A stretch of DNA of 64,000 bases, from positions 1,054,001 to 1,118,000 of the forward strand of contig NC_016476.1 of assembly GCF_000226095.1 (NCBI RefSeq), in the 5' to 3' direction. Below, piece by piece: positions 56,366 to 64,000 of the stretch. This DNA is from Thermothelomyces thermophilus ATCC 42464. Its lineage: Eukaryota > Ascomycota > Sordariomycetes > Sordariales > Chaetomiaceae. The notes beneath the pieces are model-generated. The model made no database searches. It was not told the DNA's origin and was given only the letters and a program-made list of their open reading frames with translations. Within the stretch, counting starts at the first letter, position 1; the number at the start of each line of letters is the position of its first letter. A program made the position numbers and the translations under genes.

Positions 56366-58080
56366 AGGGGCCGACCAACGACTTAGCTTCTCTTATATCC
56401 TTGCGAAAACCCTACCAAAACACACGAAACTACCATCGCTAGAAAGCTCTCGAAATACGCTATCTAACGGTACCACTTCCAACTACGCGCGAGCCGTTAC
56501 GGGTGTGCAACAGGCATCGCAGGCGTAGGAACCGGACCCGACCGCAATCCGACCGTACCTCGCGCGCCCATCAAAATTTTCACCGCACAGACTACCTAGC
56601 GCCCCTGAACGTAACGTCAACTTAAGGCCTAATACTAAGCCACTAAGTAGGGAGGCCTATAGCTTCGAACTAATTAAAGGGGGGCCTACTATAGGCCTAC
56701 CCTGCCCCGGATATCAAGGAACTAAGGGGTCTCGTTGTATAATTAGTCAACCTTATATTAAGCCTTAAATAGGATAAGGTATAGAACCTTGCTAATAGGC
56801 TCTTATAGGGCCTTACAACCACTATTATAGGCCTAGTTCCGAACCTATAGGAACTTGTGGCCGAAGAAGTTAAAAAGGGGCTTAAAGAAGCCCTTAAGGC
56901 TACCCCCTGCCCTACCTAGGCGTAGGTAGCCGTAAGGCTATAACAAAGGGTAACAGGCCCCTAAGGAGGCCTATCGTCGGCTAAGGCAGTGCTGCTATAG
57001 GCCTCGTAGGAGGTTATAATACAGAATATAGGCCTATAGGAGGACCTTAAAGCCTAGACCCTAGCCAAGATAGTCTAAGCAGTTAACGGAGCCTCTAGCT
57101 ACCAAGGAGCCGTTACGGCTAGGAAGCTCCTAAGCGGGGATATAGTAAGGGTCTTTAAGGATAAGGCCACTAAGGATTAGTATTCGGCCAATAAGCGATA
57201 GGTAGCTATAGCCTTTGGAGAGGAGGTTAGGGAGGTCGGTAGGGCCTATATAGTCCTAGCCAAAGGAGTCCGGAAGGAAGAGCTATAGGGGGTTAGCGAA
57301 CAAGACTTTAAGGGGGCTATAGGCCTACACTCGATCGAAACGGTCAAGTTCCGGCTGCTAAAGAGCCTATGGAGGAAATAGGCCATAGTACTCCTAGGCT
57401 TATAGGACCTCAAAGAGGCCTGGAAGGCCTATAACGAGGGTATAGTCTAAGATACCTAGGTATTAGACTATAAGCCTTACTAGGATGCTCTAGAGCTAAG
57501 GTAGTGCTATAGGTGCTAGAGCTTTAGCTATACCTAGCAGTACTACTAGCGGCCGGCCCGTTATAGCCATTATAACGCAAAGGCCTATAGGGAGGGGGGG
57601 AAGACTAGGGAGGCCTAGTACCCTACCTACTCCAACTAACTCCCTTGTAGGTATACGGCCTATAGGGGCCCCTATATAGCCTAGTATAAGGGCTGCCCGA
57701 AGAAAGTTAAAGCCTAGAAGAAAGCTAGGGAGGCCTACTAATATAGACCCCGGACCTTCTAATTACCAAAGCAACTATACCAGAAGGCAGCCTTCGAGTT
57801 TAATAGCTAGCTAGAGGAAGACGACTACTACCAAACTAGGGCTAAACGCCCTTATAGGAGGCTTACCTTAGCCTAATAGGTAGCTAGGAGTGCCTTGTTC
57901 GATGCCTAACAGACTCGTATCTCCTTTCTATAGCCCGGAACCCCCTCCCTCTTATAGCTAGCCGAAGGGATAATGGCTATAGAGCTTACTACTACTACCG
58001 TGCCTTTGTCCTCTGCCCTAGCCACCTTAAATATAAATTAAGATCCTTTAGTAAAATATCTAAGGTAACAAATAGGCCCT
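56366..58080 (+). mobile_element. Tad1-like LINE, copy 3, 5' part, broken by an LTR element
   Basis: Plus-oriented copy of the same LINE as copies 1 and 2. It starts near its natural 5' end (56366) and runs through ORF1, including the zinc-knuckle box, to the beginning of ORF2 (AAATTAAGATCCTTTAG at 58036-58052). It stops at 58080, where an LTR begins. The 3' remainder should lie beyond the right edge. It is inserted in pogo copy 2, about 0.5 kb from LINE copy 2 and in the opposite direction. It carries more TAG/CTA words than copy 2. Confidence 0.85.
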
Positions 58081-58507
58081 TGTCACGAAAATATATATAT
58101 AGGACACCGCCTAAGCCGCCTCCCTAACAGGCCAATAGGATAGCAGGAATAATAGACCAATTAGGATAGGATCACACTTAGCAAGAAATGATCCTAGCAA
58201 AGGATCACTAGCTTACGATATAAGCCAGGTAAGCCAGTATAGAGGATCACTACAACTATTAGTAATCCTAGGATTATATATATATATAGATAGTTACTCG
58301 TTATAGTAGACTCTAAGAGTTTACTAGTAATAGTAACCTATAATCACAGTACTTATACCAAGCATCGCTAACTACTATAAGAGATAACTCTAGTATTATT
58401 ATAAACTCTTTGGCTTTACCAAATCCCTTAGACGACCTATACGCTTGTCCCACTTAATCTACCTTTGTTTGAACCCTTTTAGAAGAAGTCTGAGTTAGGT
58501 TTGTTAC
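58081..58507 (+). repeat. 5' LTR of retroelement A
   Basis: 427 bp. The right part (from about 58290) is closely related to the LTR at 59521-59965 in inverse orientation. The left part differs, so the two elements are related subfamilies. Confidence 0.82.
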
Positions 58508-59520
58508 ACGTTACTATTACTCCCTTTGTTCTATTATAGTTTAAGACGAAGATGATTTCGACCTCGATATCGATATGATTACTAACGTTACGGCCGAATA
58601 GCTGCTTACCTATCTTAGTTAACTCTAGTAGCAGATCTAGGAGTTAGACTAGAGAGATAAGGCTATTTAAGCTCGAATCAAGGAACTTAAGAACGGTGAA
58701 AAGCACTTATAGAAGCTAGTTAACGAGGCCTATACTAAAATCTAGGTACTTGAAGGCGCTAAAGCGAGCCGTATCAAGATCGAACTACCTAGTAAATATA
58801 GAGGAACTAAGGAGGATCTTATAGGGTTCCTAATAAACCTTTAATCCTACTTTTAGCTTAATGACGACAAGTTTCTAGATGATAAAGCTAAAGTCTTCTA
58901 TATAGCTATAAGATTAGAAGGTAAGATACTTAGATAGTTTAAGCCTATATAGAATGACTATCCTACTAAGGAAGATAAAGATGACTAAGATATATTTATA
59001 TAAATAGTCTTTCGATCCTACGACCGTTTCGAAGAAGAGCTTCGGAAGGTCTTTAGTGACAAAGATAAGAAGATTTATATATAAGAAAGACTTGCTAATC
59101 TCTAATAGACCAAGTTAGTAGCCTCCTATATAGTATAGTTTAAATAGAATATACTTAAGTCTTAGCTTAATAATAAGGTATTAAAATAACTATTCTATAA
59201 TGGCTTAAAGGAAAAGGTTAAAGATAAGCTATATGAGTATGATCGGCCTAAGACCTTGAACGAATATATCGTATAGGCTATTAGAATTAACAATCGACTC
59301 TATATATAAGAGTAGTAGAAATAAGGTCAAATGAACGGAACTATAGTTAAGGCTAATAATAAGAAAAAATAGGTATATATTAGCACCTTATATAGAACGT
59401 ATCCTAGGGCTATAGATATAGATATAGTATAGAAGTAAGATAGGAAGAAGATAACTAAAGATAAGTCTAATGTTACTTACTATAACTATAGAAAGAAAGG
59501 ACACTATAAATAAGAATGTA
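58081..59520 (+). mobile_element. Ty3/gypsy-like LTR retroelement A, 5' LTR and gag relic
   Basis: Fossil. 5' LTR at 58081-58507 (427 bp, TGTCACG to a TTTGTTA end). A gag-like region follows, running to a CCHC-type nucleic-acid-binding box just before 59520. The element is inserted in LINE copy 3 and is itself interrupted at 59520 by element B. Its pol and 3' LTR should lie right of the window. It is broken, with many point changes of RIP type along its length. Confidence 0.82.
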
Positions 59521-59965
59521 TGACAAACCCAACTCAGACTTCTTCTAAAAGGGTCTAGACAGAGGTAGGTGAAGCGGGACAAGTAGGCAGGTCGTCTAAG
59601 GGATTCGGTGAAGCCAAAGGGTTTATAACAACACTTAGAATTGTCTCTTACAGTAATTAGCAATGCTTAGTATAAGTACTGTGATTGTAATTATTACCAC
59701 TAGTAAACTCTTAGAGTCTACCTAACAAGTGACTAGCTAGCTATATATATACAATTGTCTATCCCTCTTTAATAGTTATCACTAGTACTATTTCTCCTTT
59801 TACTCTGTGATTCCGCGTTGTCGACGGTGACATGTTATTATCACTAGTGAAGACCTTAGTCTTGGCGGTGATAATCTTCTGATTAGTCCGTCAAGTGATT
59901 GGCTGTCGGAATGTCCCGTGTCCTAGCTACAGCCTGCTAGGCCATCTATATACTTATCCGTGACA
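59521..59965 (-). repeat. 3' LTR of retroelement B
   Basis: 445 bp with TG..CA ends (TGACAAACCC on the plus strand, CCGTGACA at the right). It shares its U5-side half with the LTR of element A. Confidence 0.82.
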
Positions 59966-62900
59966 CGATGCCCTTCCTCTAAGGCTTTTGACCTAAAAGC
60001 CCTCTTAGGCTATTTCAAATAGTGCTAACACCCTTTGCTTGTAAGTACTGTATTCTTCCTGTTTCTATATTACGGTCGCTATGTTGACAAGATACTGGTA
60101 GAGAAACGGAAGTCGCATTCTACACGTTACCGTGCTTCTCTTGCTTAGAACATCGCTAAGAACGGTTTTATCGTTATACCTTGCTCTTGGTGCGTGTTAT
60201 AAGGTCTTGTCTGTAAAATGATCGCGTGTATAAAGCGTTACAAGGCCTACGTTTGTCAAGGTCATTCTTATAATGGCTTAGGCATCTTGCTTTCTTCCTA
60301 TAAGCTTGTCTTTTTTTTTTTTTTTTAAGTGTAATTCCTAATATTTGTTCTAGTAGATTACATTCTCTAGGAGTAGTATTATATTAAGGATGCTAAACAT
60401 TATACTAAGCTTAAGCTAGATAAATCCTAACGCTATCTAGAAGAAGCTTAGCACAAGTTATCCGAAAAGCTAGCGTGGCTCTAGCGTCTTCGTCAGCAGA
60501 AGGAGTTTTTAGTAGAGAAAGGTGCCGATATGATAGTATATAGTCTATCGACCTTGGACGAGTTAGAGGTAGTTAAGCAGCAAGAGCGGCAAGAGGCGCC
60601 TGCTATGCCCTTATTAGAGATTAATGATGCTGCTAATGCTGTCGACTAGGGCGTCGTCTTTGGTTCTGTCCTAGGTTTTCCTTTGGTTGATCTAGGTTCT
60701 ACCGGTAGAACTGTTCCAGTTTCTTAGGGCAGTTTAAGTTCTTGACTAGTTCCTATGAGTTGTCCTCTAGTCTAAAATCAAGCTATTTAATCAGATACTA
60801 TAGTTCTCTGTCGATAATATATAAATCTAGAATTTCTTTAATGTCCTATTCTTCCTTTTTGTCCTTTGCTTTGATATGTATAGCAACTTTAGCGTTTTTC
60901 GGTACTAGTTTAAGAAGTAAAATATGAAAAATATCTATCTGTAGGCGTATAGATGACGGTAACGATAGTCGGTAGTTAGATATCGAAATTTGTTCTTTGA
61001 TAACGAAGGGTCTGACCTTTTTGAAGTCTAGCTTCGTGCTTGGTCGTTTGGTTTGTAAGTTCTGTGTAATTAAGTAGACTTTGTCTCCCCTCTCTAGGCG
61101 AGGTCCCTCGAGCCCGTATCTGTTATAGTAGTTCTTTATTCTGGTCTTGACAAACTCGAGTTCCTTTTTGAGCTTCTTATATAATGCGTATATCTGTTCT
61201 GCTTTGACTACTGCTCTTGGCACTATGATCTCTAGTCCTTGTCTAAGGTCTGCTTTATATCTATAGTTTACGAAGAATAGTGTAACTTTGGTTGTTTCTA
61301 TTGGTGTCGTGTTATAAGCGAGTTATGCTATTGGCAATAGTATGACCTAGTCATCTTGCTAGTAGTTAATGTAAGAACAGAGATACTACTCGATAACTTG
61401 GTTTAGTTACTCTGTTTGTCCGTCAGTCTGTGGGTAATATACTATTAATAGCTTGCTATTAACGCCTAATCGTTACATTAACGCTTGCTAGAACTTTGAC
61501 GCGAACTTCGTGTCTCTGTCGGTAATCCATTCTTGTAGCTAAGCATATACTAATGTAACTTGCTGATAGATCACGTCTACTAACTGTTCCGCTATCTAGG
61601 ACTCCTTATAGGGAAAGAAGTATGCCTACTTAGTCAGGCGATCTACTATAGTAAGAATACTATCGTAGGTTACTCCTGTAGCTATATCCTTAGATTCTAG
61701 TAGCTTCGTAATGAAGTCTATCGTAACTAAACTCTATAGTTTGTCAGCTATTAGTAGTAGCTAAAGTAGCCTGTATAGCTTGTGTCGTGCCATTTTGCTT
61801 CGATTGTAGATATCGTAGTTCTATATAACTTCCTTAACTCGTGCCGTTAACTATGGAAAGTCGTAGTGTTTCTTGACTTATGCGATAGTCTTCGTGACTC
61901 CTTTGTATCCTCCGAGTTTCGACTTGTAGAGTTCTCGAATTATTTGCAGCTATTGATCCCCGTTATAGATATATACTTTGCCTTAGTACTAGAGTTTTCC
62001 ATCTTTTTCTTCTACTCTATTAGGTACTAGTAGTCCGGGTGCTACTTAGTACTATGCCTTGTTAATCCTTTCTTCTCGAAAGATTATATAACATTCTAGG
62101 AACGAGTCGAGTAGATCGTCTTCCATAGGTATCTGCGTTTCGTAATATAGTGTTCCGTCTGTTTGTTCCTTGAACAATAGTGGTGTTGTTTCCGTTCGTC
62201 CTTCTATATGGTCCGTTTGTCGGCTTAAGATATCCGCTTGTACGTTCTCTTTGCCCTTCTTGTAGCGGATCTCAAAGTTGAATTCCGTGAGGAATTCTGC
62301 CTATCGTATTTGTCATCTGTTAAGCTCTTTCGTCATTATAAAGTATTATAAATTCTTATAATCTGTATACACTTATACTAGTTTAATCATGCCACTAAGG
62401 TATAGTCGCTATTCCTTAAAAGCTTTAACAATCGTAAGTAGTTCCTTGTCATAGATCGGATAATTAAGACGTAGTCTATTAAGCTTCTTCGAAAAGAAGG
62501 CTATAGGATGTAGCTTTCTTTGTCTGTCTCGTTGTCCTAATTGTCCTCTGATAGTATAGTTTGAAGCGTCCGTTTCTACCTCAAATGGCTTCTTAGGGTC
62601 TGGTAGTACTAGTATTAGATCTTTAATAATGGCGTCGCGGATTTGCGTAAATGCTTATTTATGTTATTCTTCCTATTGGAATTTAGTATTCTTCTTGGTG
62701 AGTTTGTACAAAGGTCGTATAATTGCTCTAAAGTTCCTAATAAATATCCGGTAGAAGTTTGCAAATCCGATAAAGCTTTATATTTCCATGACTGACGTCG
62801 GTCGTAGCCAATTCTTGATAGCTTTAATCTTTAAAGGTTCTATCCGGATTTGTCCTAGGGATATTTCGTATTCTAAAAAGACTATCTTCCTAATATAGAA

Positions 62901-64000
62901 CTCGCTCTTTTCCTTGTTAACTGATAGCTTATATATATGTAGCACGTCTAGTACTACTTTCACGTGCTTCTAGTGTTTATTTATCGTCTTAGAGAAGATA
63001 AGTATGTCGTCAAGATAATATATCGTAAATTTGTCGAGAAAGGGTTAGATAGCTTGATTAATCAGGGCTTAGAACGTTGCCGATGTGTTTATAAGTCCGA
63101 ATAGCATGACAAGGTACTCGTAGTGGCTATAGGGTATCCTAAAGGCCGTTTTCTACTTGTCGCCTTCTTTAATCTATATATAGTTATAGGCTGATAGCAA
63201 GTCAAGATACGTGAAATATTAGGCTCCTATTAACTGATCTTAGAGCTGTAAGATCAGTGGTAACAGGTATCGGTTTTTCACGGTCTATCTATTAAGTTAC
63301 TAATAGTCGACATATAACTATAGCTTTCCATCTTTCTTAGGCATAAATAGGATTAGGTAGCCTGCTAGTAATATCGACAGGCGGATATATCCTCTTCGAA
63401 GGTTCTCCTCTAAATATCGCTTAAGTTCTTTATTCTATATCTAGCTTATATAGTAGATCTTAAAGAACTTTAGTTATACTCCTTCCTTAAGCTTGATCTT
63501 ATAATCCTATAGGCCGTGTTCTAATAGTCCTTCTAGATATTTTAGTTCGAATGCTAGGTATCCCTCGTACTCCTTCGGTACTTCCCTAGTCTTGTCTCGT
63601 TTCTCGGTTTTCTAATAGTATACGAACTTGGTTCTGTCTATGGCGATGCTAGCGATTTCTCCTATCTTAACCTACTACTCTAATTGTAATGCTCTACATT
63701 CGTCAATAGAGAGAACAGCTATCGGCGGTTTAGCTCGTTCCTCCTGTTGTGATATCGATGTCGTTATGCCGCCTCTTCTAGAGTCTGTAGTAGTCTGCCT
63801 GCTACTGTCTGTCTCTTGTAGTGGATCTGTAGGATATGCCTTCCTTTGAGCATTGTCTGCTCGTGATCCTTGTATACTCCCTATCTCGCTAGTCAAATAT
63901 AACTCTATTTAGGGTCGTAGGTAGCTACTATTCTTCTAGCTAATGTCTAGGTTGTAATCTTTATATTATGGTAACCCTAATATTATGTCTTTGTCGTTGC
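59521..64000 (-). mobile_element. Ty3/gypsy LTR retroelement B, 3' LTR and pol (continues off window)
   Basis: Fossil, read leftward. The 3' LTR is at 59521-59965, preceded by a purine-rich tract at about 59966-59985. Pol parts in order from the right edge: protease/linker zone, reverse transcriptase with a YLDD box near 63010, RNase H, and integrase with a C-terminal GPY/F-like zone (about 60850-61220). Gag and the 5' LTR should lie beyond base 64000. The element is inserted in the gag of element A in the opposite direction, so it is the youngest layer of the nest. It is broken at many places but still easy to read. Confidence 0.85.

Overview
The window comes from a filamentous ascomycete (Pezizomycotina, most likely a Sordariomycete). 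The host genes have short spliceosomal introns (57-160 bases, GTRAGT donors, CTAAC-type branch sites, YAG acceptors) and GC-rich coding sequence. Several families are typically fungal: rhodopsin-domain membrane protein, microbial-type opsin, Mtr-like amino-acid transporter, RlpA-like secreted protein. The mobile elements are Fot1/pogo, Tad1-like LINE and Ty3/gypsy copies, all full of C-to-T/G-to-A change of the kind made by repeat-induced point mutation (RIP).

Layout. 1-1648 holds most of a kinesin gene that runs off the left edge. 3185-6409 is a complete but dead Fot1/pogo transposon carrying a 5'-truncated LINE. 6.4-50.2 kb is the gene region. In order it holds: rhodopsin-domain protein; GAP1-type amino-acid permease; alpha/beta-hydrolase pseudogene; Gln/Pro/Met-rich protein; Ser-rich protein; a small protein with six Cys-Pro-Val motifs; divergent opsin; Mtr-like amino-acid transporter; severin/gelsolin pseudogene; stand-alone MetE-like methyltransferase; hexose transporter; small Ala-rich membrane protein; secreted double-psi beta-barrel protein; membrane-anchored S33 peptidase; and an Ap4A phosphorylase pseudogene. 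From 50254 to the right edge is a nest of transposons: a second pogo copy holds two LINE copies, one LINE holds an LTR retroelement, and that is split by a second LTR retroelement in the opposite direction.

How it fits together. The intact genes lean towards nutrient uptake (two amino-acid transporters, a sugar transporter, a peptidase, a methionine-synthase-like enzyme) and surface or secreted proteins. Nothing shows co-regulation, and this is not a recognisable biosynthetic cluster. Three host genes are decayed next to intact ones. The most original object is the 150-residue CPV/HP repeat protein at 23176-23628, whose motifs form a duplicated three-part array. The divergent opsin at 24968-26124 is the second: it keeps the retinal lysine and the Schiff-base counterion but has lost other normally fixed pocket residues.

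Gene models were spliced by eye from splice signals and reading-frame continuity. Family names come from recognised motifs, not from searches.
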